Positions 1 to 9,358 are shown, numbered from the stretch's first letter. The stretch is DNA of 64,000 nt from Chloroflexota bacterium (GCA_021323855.1 JAJPKE010000002.1:40928-104927), one strand, 5' to 3'. Translations and numbers: made by a program. The notes: generated by a model from the sequence alone, not told the origin.

Positions 1-297
1 GGTGTGGAGAATCGCCAGCCCGCCGGTGGAGCGGCGCACGATATCCACGCCATCCTCCCGGCAACGCGCGATGTCTATGCCGGAGAGTGGCTGGCGCTTG
101 CCCAGCGAGACGCACGGCGGCTGCCACTGATAGAGGCGCAGCGTCGGCGGCGCGCTGCCTACGGCCACCGCCTCCATGATCGCTTCGTCTATCGCCATAT
201 TCCAGGCGCCGGTGCGCGGCGTCGTTTCGATGAGCAAGCGCCAGGTGGCGCGCGGGTAGTTCAAGTGAGTGTGTCGGTCGCCAGTAGATTCAGCCAT
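1..297 (-). CDS. Lipoate-protein ligase A family protein (5' part, cut by window edge)
   Basis: The N-terminal 99 codons of a biotin/lipoate A/B protein ligase family member; the rest lies beyond base 1. The reverse strand reads [20 protein letters not shown], then a segment with [10 protein letters not shown], a typical early helix of LplA/LipM proteins. Near residues 88-98 is [11 protein letters not shown], matching the family motif R-R-x-T-G-G-x-A-x-x-H that binds the lipoyl moiety and lines the active site. An AGAGG ribosome-binding site lies just upstream of the ATG at 297. Members transfer lipoate or octanoate onto lipoyl domains; which reaction applies cannot be decided from this fragment. 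Confidence 0.8.
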   Translation of the reverse strand, partial: MAESTGDRHTHLNYPRATWRLLIETTPRTGAWNMAIDEAIMEAVAVGSAPPTLRLYQWQPPCVSLGKRQPLSGIDIARCREDGVDIVRRSTGGLAILHT

Positions 298-684
298 GCG
301 TTGCCTCTTTGCTGCAATACGTGCCAGGTCTGCTGAGATTATCGCACGTAGATGATATGGGCGGGGAGGCGTGATGAAAGGCAAAAAAGGCAAAAAGAGG
401 CAAGAGGAGCAAAAGAAATCGCCGAAAGATAGCCTCATCGAGGGGGGAAGTGCAGGTGAAGGGGCTATCTTCTGGCGACGGGGCGCTGGACACTCGGTTC
501 TGTGACCTTCGCACCATCAACGATACTGGTTTCCCCTGATAACCAGCTAAAACGCGCATTAGAAAATGCTGAGAAGTATCGCGCCCATCGGCGCCTATGA
601 GAGGCAAACAGAGGAGGCAGGTGGTGCCACCTGCTTCCTCTGCTGATTGCTCATAGAGCGTCAGAACCCACTTGTTGCGGATCG
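298..684. other. Intergenic region with hairpins and a purine-rich repeat
   Basis: No convincing gene is seen in these 387 bases. They hold a purine-rich stretch with 9-bp periodicity (about 374-416), an inverted repeat AAGATAGCC/GGCTATCTT (426-434 and 463-471), and a strong 16-bp hairpin at 609-642. Long reading frames that cross it have no family-like sequence and are treated as shadows. Confidence 0.5.
609..642 (-). terminator. Probable hairpin terminator after the DHFR-like gene
   Basis: CAGAGGAGGCAGGTGG pairs with CCACCTGCTTCCTCTG around a 2-nt loop, with a single G-T pair. It lies 43 nt past the stop of the minus-strand gene ending at 685 and is followed on that strand by a short T-rich stretch (TGTTTG). 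There is no classical long U tract, so its strength as a terminator is uncertain. Confidence 0.5.
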
Positions 685-1254
685 TCAGGCTTTTTTCTCT
701 GGATGGTATGTAAGCAAGACAACGCCTGAACTGAAGGGTCGCGTATTCACGAGCTTCAGCGCAGGCACATCGTTCGCGCCGCCGAAGAGACGCCCACCAT
801 TTCCCACAACCAGCGGATACACCCACAGGTGGAGTTCGTCAACCAGGTTGTGCAGCATCAGCGTATGCGCGAGTTGCCCGGCGTCGTACATCAGCAAATC
901 CTGACCGGGTTGCTGCTTCAACGTAGCGACGGCTTCTGCAACGGGCTGCGTGAGCAGATGTGAGTTGGCCCATGCGAGTGGCTCATGCAACGTCGTTGAG
1001 GCAACGAACTTTGGCATGCTGTTGATCCGGTCCACAAAACCTGGTGCGCCTGGCGCGTCATCGGCAGCCGTCCTGATGGGCCAGGAGGCGGCAAAGCCCT
1101 CATAGGTGTTGCGGCCCATGAGCAGGGCATCCGACGCGAAGAGCAGATCACGGGCGAACTTTCCATGCTCTTCATTCCAGAACTGACCGGACCAGCTTGG
1201 ATCCTCCATGACACCATCCAGCGTGGTGTAGACGGAAATGACGACTTTTCTCAT
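685..1254 (-). CDS. Dihydrofolate reductase-like (RibD C-terminal fold) protein
   Basis: A 189-residue protein of the RibD C-terminal/DHFR-like superfamily, NADPH-binding reductases often annotated as dihydrofolate reductase family. It begins MRKVVISVYTTLDGVMEDP, the usual first strand of the YwjB/YyaP-type clade. It continues with LLFASDALLMGRNTYEGF (cofactor loop) and ends with the ELHLWVYPLVVGNGGRLF segment typical of these proteins. The start at 1254 is preferred to an ATG at 1293 because AGGAGG sits 5-6 nt before it. The substrate is unknown; these proteins are not the main DHFR. An AraC regulator lies 96 bp upstream on the same strand and may control it. Confidence 0.85.
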   Translation of the reverse strand: MRKVVISVYTTLDGVMEDPSWSGQFWNEEHGKFARDLLFASDALLMGRNTYEGFAASWPIRTAADDAPGAPGFVDRINSMPKFVASTTLHEPLAWANSHLLTQPVAEAVATLKQQPGQDLLMYDAGQLAHTLMLHNLVDELHLWVYPLVVGNGGRLFGGANDVPALKLVNTRPFSSGVVLLTYHPEKKA

Positions 1255-1350
1255 ACTATCCTCCTGTTGCCGTTGGGCTTCACTAGGCTTCAACAGGAGG
1301 CATCATAGGGTGACAAAGACGGTAAGGTCTTGCATAAAAACGCAAGTCAA

Positions 1351-2043
1351 TCAGGCTGACCTGCTGGTCGCACTGGCGCGCACGATTTCAGCCGGCGTTC
1401 GCCCCAAGAAACGCTTCAGCGAGCGGGTAAGATGCGGCTGATCGAAGTAGCCAAGTTGGTAGATGGTATCACGGATAGGCCGTCCTTGCTCCAAGAGCGC
1501 GGCGGCCCGTCGCGCGCATTCGATTTGCTGGATGGCGTTGTGCGTGAGGCCGGTTGCGCGCAAGAAGCGATACTGCACGGTGCGGAGCGACATCTTATGT
1601 GGCTGGCCCTGTAACACCGCCTCCACAACCGGATCACGAACAAGCAGACCATCATGGACCAGACGGTCCACAAATGTATCGGCGTTTTCATAGTCTGGAA
1701 ATTGCCATACCGACCCATACAACCAGAAAGAAGTGTCCGTAACTTCGGGCAGGTTGACATCTCGCCAATCTCTGAGATTTTCCGGTGGCAGATGTGGCAT
1801 GAATATGCCTGGCTTGAACGAGATGCCCAAAAACTCGCCTTCCGTCCACTGGCATTCGATGGGCGTCGCTTTCGTCTCCGGCCCGCGCACCGTGAACACC
1901 GCCTTGCCCTCGTGTCTCGTCACAACCATTTCCCAGTGACTTGCAGCCTGAGAGATAAATGTGCCCGTGCGCTCGCTTTGTGTACGCCAGATACGCTCGA
2001 CGAACGGCGAATCCGACGGTCTTTCCTCAACGGTAAACCGCAT
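1351..2043 (-). CDS. AraC-family transcriptional regulator
   Basis: A 230-residue regulator. The N-terminal ~120 residues form a sensor-like beta-rich domain of the kind found in short AraC proteins (WEMVVTRHEGKAVFTVRGPE). The C-terminal part carries the AraC double helix-turn-helix: SLRTVQYRFLRATGLTHNA for the first HTH, and IYQLGYFDQPHLTRSLKRF followed by LGRTPAEI for the second, the best-conserved stretch of the family. The ligand is unknown. It lies directly upstream of the DHFR-like gene in the same orientation, so local control is plausible. Confidence 0.88.
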   Translation of the reverse strand: MRFTVEERPSDSPFVERIWRTQSERTGTFISQAASHWEMVVTRHEGKAVFTVRGPETKATPIECQWTEGEFLGISFKPGIFMPHLPPENLRDWRDVNLPEVTDTSFWLYGSVWQFPDYENADTFVDRLVHDGLLVRDPVVEAVLQGQPHKMSLRTVQYRFLRATGLTHNAIQQIECARRAAALLEQGRPIRDTIYQLGYFDQPHLTRSLKRFLGRTPAEIVRASATSRSA

Positions 2044-2118
2044 GCTTCTGCCTCCGGGCGTCGCCAGGTTGCAATGGTTGTGATTGTATCAACCGACCGC
2101 AGAGCAAATAGTGAATGA

Positions 2119-2514
2119 CTATGGCGCGCCCGTCGCCAGCGCGCGGATGGCGGCGCCGATGACGGCGACGACGGCGATGACCATGATGATGATGTCGCGG
2201 CGCACCTGTTTCTGGTCACTATAGACATAGGCCACCGGAATGGCGCCCAGCACGATCAGCCCGTAGACGTAGTGCAAGCCTTCCCCTGGCCGTCCCCCTT
2301 GCAGGAAAAGCAATCCACCGAAGATGGCCTGTAGCACGCCGAGGGCAGCGGTGATGCTCAGCAAGATGCGGAAGATACGCTGCACATTGCCAAGTGATGC
2401 GGCATTGTTGCGGGCCAGGAAGAACAGGACGATGCCGCAGATCAGCGTGATGCCGGCCACCGCCAGAATAACCCATACCATCGCCTGATGAAGATTCAGG
2501 ATGAAACTCTGCAC
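2119..2514 (-). CDS. Small four-helix membrane protein, unknown function
   Basis: A 131-residue hydrophobic protein starting with GTG at 2514 behind an excellent GGAGGAGCGCCC ribosome-binding site. Four membrane segments are visible at roughly residues 10-33, 46-68, 80-97 and 106-126, separated by short charged loops (FLARNNAASLGNVQR, YSDQKQVRRD). No catalytic motif was recognised. It lies 145 bp past hemY on the same strand and could be a late member of the haem operon's transcript, but nothing in its sequence links it to haem. Confidence 0.75.
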   Translation of the reverse strand: MQSFILNLHQAMVWVILAVAGITLICGIVLFFLARNNAASLGNVQRIFRILLSITAALGVLQAIFGGLLFLQGGRPGEGLHYVYGLIVLGAIPVAYVYSDQKQVRRDIIIMVIAVVAVIGAAIRALATGAP

Positions 2515-2659
2515 GGGCGCTCCTCCGAGAAGTGTTGGAAGTCATGCGCGGGGTAACGACAATATGCGCACTGACTCTGATGATCTGATGAGAACTGTTC
2601 ACACCGACTATAGCGGCAGCCATCGCTCCGGCGCAATAGGGAATGTACCGTATCTTTGC

Positions 2660-4120
2660 CTAAGATGCTGGTGATACCATCACTGTATCGCGTACCTGCG
2701 CGAATATGCGCGCTGCCGCGTTTTTCGCCTGGCGCAGGCAATCGGGGATGCCGACGCCGCCATAGGCGCAGCCACAGAGCAGCAGGCGCGGCGGAGCCAG
2801 CCGTTCGATCTCGCGTACCAGATCGAGATGTCCTACGTGATATTGCGGGCTGGCGTCGCGCCAGCGATAGATGCGCGCGAAACGCGGCAGCGCGGTAATA
2901 CCCATCAGCGAGCGCAATTCCTGGCGCACCAGCGCCAATAGCTCCGCGTCCGGCTTCTCCACCAGGTCGGGATTGCGGAAGCCGCCAAAGAACACCCGCA
3001 GCAACACATCGCCCTCCGGCGCGCGATGCGTAAACTTCTCTGAGGTGACGGTGATGGCGTTGAGGTGCCGATGCTCGCTCTGCGGAATCACCAGACCGAA
3101 GCCAGCGAAGGGACGCCGGATATCCGCCGGGTGAAAGGCGAGCGACATCGTGCCGGTGGAGAGATACGGGATGCGTCGCAGCTTCGCCGCCAGCGCCGGT
3201 TGCCACTCAGAGAGTAGATCGGCAGCCACGAACGCCTGCGTCGCCAGGATGACAGCATCGGCATCGAGCGCTGTCCCGTCGTCCAGTTGCACCTGATAGC
3301 CTGCTGGCTGCCCAGCATTGGGCGTGATGCGCTGCACACGCCGTCCGCTAAGGATATTCCCGTCCAGCGCGGCAGTGAGCGCATCAACCAGCGTGCCCAT
3401 GCCGCCGCGCAACGTGAGGAACGGGCTGTTACTGCTGCTATTGCTGCTATCATTGGCTGGCGCTTTCTTCTGCATGGCGCGCGTGCCACGAATGATGCTG
3501 CCGTATTGTCGCTCGGTGGCGCGAAATTGCGGGAAGGTCGCCAGCATGCTCTGCTCTGCTGGGTCGCCGTTATAGATACCGGACATCAGCGGCTCGGCCA
3601 GCCGGTCCAGCGCCTCGTCACCGAGCCGCGCACGCACGAACGCTGCCAGGCTTTCGTCGCCCTGGACATTTCGGGCTGGCAGCGCCAGATCGAGCAACAT
3701 ATGCGCTTTGCCCCAGGGTGAGAGAACCGGCGAGAGCAGGAACGGCAGCCACTTTGCCGGCGTTATCAGTCGCAGTCCCTCCGGCAGCGGAATTGGTTTG
3801 CCATGCACCAGCACACTCGTCGCCGGCTTGCGCACGTTGATTGGCAGCAGTTCGTCGCCCAGCCCCAGATCACGCGCGAGGTCGCTGGCCCAGGGCTTCT
3901 GCGCCAGGAAGGCATCCGGTCCGCCCTCGATAATGAACTGTCGCTGTTGGCCGATGATATCGGTGCGTATCTTGCCGCCCAGCCGTTCGTCGCGCTCGAT
4001 CACCAGCGCGCGCAGGGGTATCGCCGCCTCGCGCGCTGTGCGCAGCAGATAATAGGCGGCGCTGAGGCCGGTGATGCCGCCGCCGACGATCACGACCACT
4101 GGCGGTTGCGCTGTTGTCAT
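2660..4120 (-). CDS. hemY: Coproporphyrinogen III oxidase (HemY/CgoX)
   Basis: A 486-residue FAD oxidoreductase of the HemY/CgoX family, which oxidises coproporphyrinogen III to coproporphyrin III in HemQ-type bacteria. The N-terminus has the dinucleotide-binding motif VVVIVGGGITGLSAAYYLL, followed by ERDERLGGKIRT and IEGGPDAFLAQKP. The C-terminus has LLCGCAYGGVGIPDCLRQA, the second FAD-contacting segment. An unusual Asn/Ser-rich insert near residues 222-232 (NDSSNSSSNS) is encoded by a 9-bp-period repeat. It is the last haem gene of the operon, 56 bp after hemH. Its ribosome-binding site (GTGAGGAT) lies inside a dispersed hairpin repeat. Because hemQ is present, coproporphyrinogen is more likely than protoporphyrinogen as the substrate. 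Confidence 0.95.
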   Translation of the reverse strand: MTTAQPPVVVIVGGGITGLSAAYYLLRTAREAAIPLRALVIERDERLGGKIRTDIIGQQRQFIIEGGPDAFLAQKPWASDLARDLGLGDELLPINVRKPATSVLVHGKPIPLPEGLRLITPAKWLPFLLSPVLSPWGKAHMLLDLALPARNVQGDESLAAFVRARLGDEALDRLAEPLMSGIYNGDPAEQSMLATFPQFRATERQYGSIIRGTRAMQKKAPANDSSNSSSNSPFLTLRGGMGTLVDALTAALDGNILSGRRVQRITPNAGQPAGYQVQLDDGTALDADAVILATQAFVAADLLSEWQPALAAKLRRIPYLSTGTMSLAFHPADIRRPFAGFGLVIPQSEHRHLNAITVTSEKFTHRAPEGDVLLRVFFGGFRNPDLVEKPDAELLALVRQELRSLMGITALPRFARIYRWRDASPQYHVGHLDLVREIERLAPPRLLLCGCAYGGVGIPDCLRQAKNAAARIFAQVRDTVMVSPAS

Positions 4121-4128
4121 AGAAAATC

Positions 4129-4173
4129 CTCACCCCCGGCCCCTCTCCTTGCGAGGAGAGGGGAGAGTAGGGG
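4129..4173. repeat. CCCCTCTCC hairpin repeat, copy 1 (between hemH and hemY)
   Basis: A dispersed repeat reading CTCACCCCCGGCCCCTCTCC and then its complement. The core is a perfect 10-bp stem (4140-4149 with 4154-4163) around a TGCG loop. Similar copies lie at 56561-56595 and 62686-62725. On the minus strand its end GGGGGTGAGGA supplies the hemY ribosome-binding site, so the hairpin could influence hemH-hemY read-through or hemY translation (inference). Confidence 0.75.
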
Positions 4174-4176
4174 AAA

Positions 4177-5202
4177 TTATGCTGGCAGGCAGCAGCCCTC
4201 GTAACAGGTGTCTTCGTTGTCGCCCAGTGTGCCAAGCCAACGCACGGGCGTGCCGGGGCGCACGCGCTCAGCGATCAGCTCGCGGACCATACTGACGAAT
4301 AGAGGATGCGTGCCGGCGGTGCCAGCGCGAACCATCGTCATGCCCAGTTCTTCGCAGCAGGCCCGCGCCTCGGTATCGAGGTCATAGAGAACCTCGACAT
4401 GATCGGAGATGAAGCCAACCGGCGCAATCACCACGCTGCTGACATCCCGGCCATGCAGATCGCGCAGGTGGTCGCAGATATCGGGTCCGAGCCAGGGCTG
4501 GTGCGGCGAACCGCTACGGCTCTGATACACCAATTGCCAGGGGTGGGCATCACCCTCAACACCTTCCATCACCAGCCGGCATGCCTCGTGGAGTTGCGCC
4601 TCATAGCGGCTGGCCTTCGCCATCGCCAGCGGAATGCTGTGCGCCGTGAAGGCGATATGCGCTTGCTCGCGCTGCTCCGCTGGAAGCTGGTTGAGAGCAG
4701 TGTGTAACCGTTCGCGGTTGGGGAGGATGAATCCAGGATGATTGTAGAACTTGCGCAGCCTGCTCACCTGCGGAGCCTCCGGCCCGACCTCGGCGCGCGC
4801 CCGCTGGATATCTTCGAGATACTGGCGGCAACCGGAATACGAGCTATAGGCGGAGGTGATGAACGCCAGCGCATTGGTGATGCCATCGGCGGCCATCTGG
4901 CGCATCGTATCGGCAAGGTACGGACGCCAGTTGCGGTTGCCCCAATAGACCGGCAGCGCCAGGTCATGCGCGCGTAGCTCTTCGTTGAGCGCGGCGATCA
5001 GTTGGCGGTTCTGCTCGTTCAGTGGGCTGACGCCGCCAAATGAGGCGTAGTGATGAGCGACCTCTTCTTTGCGCTCCTGTGGTATATTCCTGCCGCGCAG
5101 CACATTGTCGAGGAACGGCATTACATCGTCCATGCCTTCGGGTCCGCCGAACGAGACGACGAGTATTGCATCATAGGGGTGCTGTATTTGTTCTGCGCTC
5201 AT
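4177..5202 (-). CDS. hemH: Coproporphyrin ferrochelatase (HemH/CpfC), probable [2Fe-2S] type
   Basis: A 341-residue ferrochelatase that inserts Fe2+ into coproporphyrin III. The start gives DAILVVSFGGPEGMDDV, the family's first strand. The catalytic histidine lies in FTAHSIP (H188) and the conserved acidic residue in SDHVEVLYDLD (E270). Cysteines occur at C125 (SSYSGCRQY) and at C333, C337 and C338 in the C-terminal tail TCYEGCCLPA. One mid-protein cysteine plus a C-terminal cluster is the arrangement that binds a [2Fe-2S] centre in actinobacterial ferrochelatases. The gene lies 7 bp after hemL and upstream of hemY. Confidence 0.95.
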   Translation of the reverse strand: MSAEQIQHPYDAILVVSFGGPEGMDDVMPFLDNVLRGRNIPQERKEEVAHHYASFGGVSPLNEQNRQLIAALNEELRAHDLALPVYWGNRNWRPYLADTMRQMAADGITNALAFITSAYSSYSGCRQYLEDIQRARAEVGPEAPQVSRLRKFYNHPGFILPNRERLHTALNQLPAEQREQAHIAFTAHSIPLAMAKASRYEAQLHEACRLVMEGVEGDAHPWQLVYQSRSGSPHQPWLGPDICDHLRDLHGRDVSSVVIAPVGFISDHVEVLYDLDTEARACCEELGMTMVRAGTAGTHPLFVSMVRELIAERVRPGTPVRWLGTLGDNEDTCYEGCCLPA

Positions 5203-5209
5203 CAGTCTG

Positions 5210-6523
5210 TCACCTCGCCTGCTCGTTCAGGGTAGAAAACGCCTCAGCCGCCGCTGCAATCGTCTCTTCGATGGTTTGCGCGTCGTGCAGGCTCGACACG
5301 AAGGCGGACTCGAACTGTGAGGGCGCGAGATAGACGCCGCGCCCCAGCATTGCGTGGAAGAAGCGTGCATAGCGTGCGGTGTCTGAGCGTTTCGCTGAGA
5401 CATAGTCCGTGACTGGCGCATCGTTGAAGAAGAAGCCCCACATGCTGCCCGCGCTCGCCACCTGCAACGGAATATCCGCTTTGCGCGCCGCTTCTGCGAA
5501 GCCCTGGGTCAGCGCATTCGTCGTCTGCTCCAACTGCGCATAGAATCCTGGCTCGCGGATCAGGCGCAGCGTCGCCAGCCCCGCCGCCATCGCCAGCGGA
5601 TTGCCGGAGAGCGTGCCCGCCTGATACACCGGACCGGCGGGGGCGACCATACTCATGATCTCCGCGCGCCCGCCATAGGCCGCCGCTGGCAATCCACCGC
5701 CGATCACTTTGCCCAGACAGGTGAGGTCTGGCGTGATGCCAAAACGCGCCTGCGCGCCACCATAGGCCACGCGAAAGCCCGTCATCACTTCGTCAAAGAT
5801 CAGCAGCGCGCCATATTCGGTCGCCAGTTCGCGCAGTCCGGCGAGAAAACCCTCAACCGGCAGCACCATGCCCATGTTGCCGGCTACCGGCTCGACGATG
5901 ATCGCCGCAATCTGGTCGGGATGCGCCGCGAAGAGCGCCTGCACGGCGGCGAGATCGTTATACGGCGCGCTGAGCGTGTCGCCGGTTGAGGCAGGCGTGA
6001 CGCCAGGGCTATCCGGCAGGCCGAGCGTTGCCACGCCGGACCCCGCCTGCACCAGAAAGCTATCGGCATGCCCGTGATAACAGCCAGCGAACTTGACCAC
6101 TTTCGGGCGCTTTGTATAGGCCCGTGCCAGTCGCGCTGCGCTCATCGTCGCCTCAGTACCCGATGAAACGAAACGCACCATCTCCACCGCTGGCATCGCC
6201 TGCTGAATCATGGCCGCCAGTTCGCTTTCGAGTGCAGTTGGCGCGCCATAGGTGACGCCGAGCGCGGCCTGTTCGGTGATGGCGTGGACGATTGCCGGAT
6301 GCGCATGCCCCAGAATCAGCGGACCCCAGGACAACACATAGTCAATATAGCGGTTGCCGTCCACATCGGTGAGCCATGCGCCTGCGCCACGTGCGATGAA
6401 GCGCGGCACGCCACCGACGCCGCGAAAGGCGCGCACAGGGCTATCCACGCCGCCAGGGAGCAGACGTTGCGCCTCTACGAAAAGTTGCTCGGAGCGCGTT
6501 GTATTGCTTGTATCAAGCGTCAT
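5210..6523 (-). CDS. hemL: Glutamate-1-semialdehyde 2,1-aminomutase (HemL)
   Basis: A 437-residue PLP enzyme that converts glutamate-1-semialdehyde to 5-aminolevulinate. Family features are the N-terminal [18 protein letters not shown], the aminotransferase segments [19 protein letters not shown] and [20 protein letters not shown], the PLP-Asp strand [17 protein letters not shown], and the Schiff-base lysine in [20 protein letters not shown]. Length matches the family. The start overlaps the end of hemB by 4 nt (6520-6523) with a GGGAGG ribosome-binding site, so the two are probably translationally coupled. It is the second enzyme of the C5 pathway that begins with hemA in this operon. Confidence 0.97.
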   Translation of the reverse strand: MTLDTSNTTRSEQLFVEAQRLLPGGVDSPVRAFRGVGGVPRFIARGAGAWLTDVDGNRYIDYVLSWGPLILGHAHPAIVHAITEQAALGVTYGAPTALESELAAMIQQAMPAVEMVRFVSSGTEATMSAARLARAYTKRPKVVKFAGCYHGHADSFLVQAGSGVATLGLPDSPGVTPASTGDTLSAPYNDLAAVQALFAAHPDQIAAIIVEPVAGNMGMVLPVEGFLAGLRELATEYGALLIFDEVMTGFRVAYGGAQARFGITPDLTCLGKVIGGGLPAAAYGGRAEIMSMVAPAGPVYQAGTLSGNPLAMAAGLATLRLIREPGFYAQLEQTTNALTQGFAEAARKADIPLQVASAGSMWGFFFNDAPVTDYVSAKRSDTARYARFFHAMLGRGVYLAPSQFESAFVSSLHDAQTIEETIAAAAEAFSTLNEQAR

Positions 6524-7518
6524 GCCTTCGCCTCCCAGGCTGCCAGTTTGCGCGCCGCTTCCTTTGCGTAATAGGTGATGATGAGGTCAGCGCCCGCCCG
6601 TTTGATGCCGGTCAGGCTCTCGAACATCGCCCGCTCTTCGTCCAGCCAGCCGTTCTGGCTTGCCGCTTTGAGCATCGCATACTCGCCGCTCACCTGATAG
6701 GCCGCCAGCGGTAGATCGAACTCCTGGCGCGCGGCATGAAGAATGTCGAGATACGGTCCCGCCGGTTTGACCATCAACAGATCAGCGCCCTCATTGGCGT
6801 CCAGACGCATCTCGCGCAGCGCCTCGCGCCCGTTCGCCGGGTCCATCTGATAGGCGCGGCGGTCGCCAAACTGCGGGGTGGATTCGGCGGCCTCGCGGAA
6901 GGGTCCATAGAAGGCGGAGGCGAACTTGGCGGCGTAGGCGAGAATTGCGGTATCCTGATGGCCTGCGTCATCCAGCGCGGCGCGAATCGCCGCTACCTGG
7001 CCGTCCATCATGGCGGATGGCGCGACAATATCGGCTCCGGCCCCGGCGTAGGCAACGGAGGCACGCGCCAGCAGTTCCAGCGTCGGGTCGTTCAGCACCG
7101 CGCCGTCTTCCGAGAGGACGCCGCAGTGCCCATGCGCAGTGTATTCGCAGAGGCAGACATCGGCGATGACCACCATCTCCGGCGCCTGCCGCTTGATCGC
7201 GCGGATCGCCTGAGGCACGGGACCATTTTCGTCCCACGCGCCGCTGCCAGTGGCGTCTTTCTCGGCGGGAATGCCAAAGAGCAGCACTGAAGCGATGCCA
7301 GCCTCGCGCAGTTCGTCTATCTCCGGCGCGAGATGATCGAGCGAGCGTTGCGCGTGCCCTGGCATCGAGGAGATAGGGCGCAAGATATCGCGTCCCTCAA
7401 CGATGAAGAGCGGCGCAATGAAGTCACTGGCTTGCAGAGTGGTTTCGCGCGCCATACGTCGCAGCGTCGGTGTGCGCCGCAGCCGGCGCGGACGCCTGGC
7501 AGGTGATGGTGTAGACAT
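6520..7518 (-). CDS. hemB: Porphobilinogen synthase (HemB)
   Basis: A 332-residue delta-aminolevulinate dehydratase that condenses two ALA molecules into porphobilinogen. The N-terminus has [20 protein letters not shown]. The metal-site region reads [15 protein letters not shown], containing cysteines of the zinc-binding type. The active-site lysines are in [13 protein letters not shown] and [14 protein letters not shown], followed by [29 protein letters not shown] ribosome-binding site precedes the ATG at 7518. It lies between hemD and hemL, overlapping hemL by 4 nt. Confidence 0.97.
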   Translation of the reverse strand: MSTPSPARRPRRLRRTPTLRRMARETTLQASDFIAPLFIVEGRDILRPISSMPGHAQRSLDHLAPEIDELREAGIASVLLFGIPAEKDATGSGAWDENGPVPQAIRAIKRQAPEMVVIADVCLCEYTAHGHCGVLSEDGAVLNDPTLELLARASVAYAGAGADIVAPSAMMDGQVAAIRAALDDAGHQDTAILAYAAKFASAFYGPFREAAESTPQFGDRRAYQMDPANGREALREMRLDANEGADLLMVKPAGPYLDILHAARQEFDLPLAAYQVSGEYAMLKAASQNGWLDEERAMFESLTGIKRAGADLIITYYAKEAARKLAAWEAKA

Positions 7519-7560
7519 GATGGTATATTCCTCCGCTCGCGCTTTTCGTGGCTTATTGGC

Positions 7561-8391
7561 TTATCGTGCTTGTGAGCCGACCGTTGCAATCCTCTTGAAA
7601 TGATCTACCAGCGCCGCGACCAACCCATCCATTGTGTAGCTCTCCGCGACGATGGCGACCTGTATACCCGCCTCGCTGGCCGTCTTGGCGGTGACGGGGC
7701 CAATGCAGACAACGGCAGTCCGCGCCAGCAATGCAGGAATGTCGGATGGCCGCATGCCGGACTCGATCAGCCCTTCGCAGAGAAAGCGCACGGTGGATGA
7801 ACTGGTGAAGGTTACGGCGTCCACCTGCCCGTTGCGCAATAACGCTGCGAGTGGTGCAATGCCCCGCCCCGGTACCGTGCGATAGGCGGCGATTTCATCC
7901 ACCTGCGCGCCGCGTTCGCGCAATCCTGCGGCGAGCAGCGGACGGGCAAGTTCGGCGCGCGGCAGCAGCATGCGTTGCCCGGCCACATCGCCAATCTCCG
8001 CGAGGATGCTTTCTGCGACATAGGCGGTCGGCATGAAGGTGGCGGCAACGCCGTGCGCTGCGAGCGCCTGTGCCGTGGCGGGGCCAATTGCGCCAATGTT
8101 GAGGTGTTGCAACATGTCAGAGCCGATGCCCAGCGCGGACAGGCGCGCGAAAAAAATCTCAACGCCGTTGACGCTGGTGAACAACAACCAATTATAGGAC
8201 GGCAGTTGCACAATAGCAGCGTCGAGTTGGGTAAAGTCTTCAGGCGGCACGATGGCGATGGTCGGGGTGGCGATGGGATGCGCGCCAAGCGATTGTAACC
8301 GCTCCATCACGGCGTCGGCCTGCCCTTCTGGTCGTGTAATGGCGATGCTCTTCCCTGCGAGCGGCCGGTTTTCGTTCTCATTTGCTGGCAT
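7561..8391 (-). CDS. hemD: Uroporphyrinogen-III synthase (HemD)
   Basis: A 276-residue HemD-fold protein that cyclises hydroxymethylbilane to uroporphyrinogen III. The family is poorly conserved, but several features fit: the opening PLAGKSIAITRPEGQADAV, the central YNWLLFTSVNGVEIFF, a domain swap near IGAIGPATAQALAAHG, and VDAVTFTSSSTVRFLCEGL near the end. ATG at 8391 is chosen over one at 8427 because AAGGAGG precedes it with ideal spacing. This start overlaps the end of hemC by 14 nt. Position between hemC and hemB supports the call. Confidence 0.93.
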   Translation of the reverse strand: MPANENENRPLAGKSIAITRPEGQADAVMERLQSLGAHPIATPTIAIVPPEDFTQLDAAIVQLPSYNWLLFTSVNGVEIFFARLSALGIGSDMLQHLNIGAIGPATAQALAAHGVAATFMPTAYVAESILAEIGDVAGQRMLLPRAELARPLLAAGLRERGAQVDEIAAYRTVPGRGIAPLAALLRNGQVDAVTFTSSSTVRFLCEGLIESGMRPSDIPALLARTAVVCIGPVTAKTASEAGIQVAIVAESYTMDGLVAALVDHFKRIATVGSQAR

Positions 8392-9358
8392 CGTCGCCTC
8401 CTTCGCGTAGCAGTTCCGCGCCACCACTAGCCAGCAGACGTTCCGCCAGCGCCACGCCTAGCGCCGCCGCATATTTTGCTGCATCCTCGTTTTCGCCAAG
8501 CGTGCCCCGCTCGGTTCCGCGCACGATGCGGCCATCCAGCGCGCCGAGCAGCCCGGTGATGCTGAGCGCATGATTAGCGATCACTGCGTGCGAGGCAACC
8601 GGAGCATGGCAGCCGCCGCCAATGCGCGCCAGGAACGCGCGCTCCGCCAGCACAGCCAATCGTGTCGTCTCGTCGTTGAGGGGCGCCAGCAATGAGGCGA
8701 TAGCAGGATCGTCGGCGCGAGTTTCCAGCGCCAGCGCGCCCTGCGCCACCGCTGGCAGCATCACCTCTGGCTCCAATATCTCGGTGATCGTTTCGGTCAG
8801 GTCCAGCCGGTCAAGTCCCGCTTTCGCCAGCACGACGGCGTCGTATTCGCCGTCGTGTAGCTTGCGCAGCCGCGTATCCACATTGCCGCGCAGGTCGAGT
8901 ACCCGCGCATCCGGGCGCAGGTGCAGCAGTTGGCAGATGCGCCGGGGGCTGCTGGTGCCGATGCGTGCGCCCTGCGGAAGTTCGGTGAGCCGCAGCCCCT
9001 CATGCGAAATCAGCACGTCGCGGGCATCGGCGCGCGCCGGGAATGCTGCCAGCGTCATATCAGAGGGCAGTGTTGAGGGCAGGTCTTTGGCGCTATGCAC
9101 CGCCAGATCAATTAGCCCACGCCGCAGAGCTTCTTCGATGGCTGCCACGAACAGCCCTGTACCGCCAATCTCGCGTAGCGGACGGTCCAGCGCGACATCG
9201 CCTTTCGTGGTGATGTGTTCGATCTGGATATCCAGCGTTGGATGGGCGGCGCGTAGCGCCTGCTCCACCAGCGCCGTCTGCACCAGCGCGAGTTTGCTGG
9301 CGCGCGTGCCGATGCGAATCTGCCGTATCATCGTCTTGCTTGTACTCGTCGAACTCAT
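8378..9358 (-). CDS. hemC: Hydroxymethylbilane synthase (HemC)
   Basis: A 326-residue porphobilinogen deaminase that polymerises four porphobilinogens into hydroxymethylbilane. Family segments visible are IRIGTRASKLALVQTALVEQ at the N-terminus, ALRRGLIDLAVHSAKDLP, IGTSSPRRICQLLHLRPDA, and RGNVDTRLRKL. The dipyrromethane-anchoring cysteine is in RIGGGCHAPVASHA. The ATG overlaps the hemE stop (ATGA). A second methionine at 9331 directly before the conserved IRQIRIGTRAS could be the real start, but the overlapping ATG fits the operon's coupling pattern. Confidence 0.96.
   Translation of the reverse strand: MSSTSTSKTMIRQIRIGTRASKLALVQTALVEQALRAAHPTLDIQIEHITTKGDVALDRPLREIGGTGLFVAAIEEALRRGLIDLAVHSAKDLPSTLPSDMTLAAFPARADARDVLISHEGLRLTELPQGARIGTSSPRRICQLLHLRPDARVLDLRGNVDTRLRKLHDGEYDAVVLAKAGLDRLDLTETITEILEPEVMLPAVAQGALALETRADDPAIASLLAPLNDETTRLAVLAERAFLARIGGGCHAPVASHAVIANHALSITGLLGALDGRIVRGTERGTLGENEDAAKYAAALGVALAERLLASGGAELLREGGDDASK

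Noticed and set aside
290..826. 178-codon minus-strand frame across the first intergenic gap
   Set aside because: Overlaps the lipoate ligase start and the end of the DHFR-like gene, has no family similarity, and crosses a strong hairpin.
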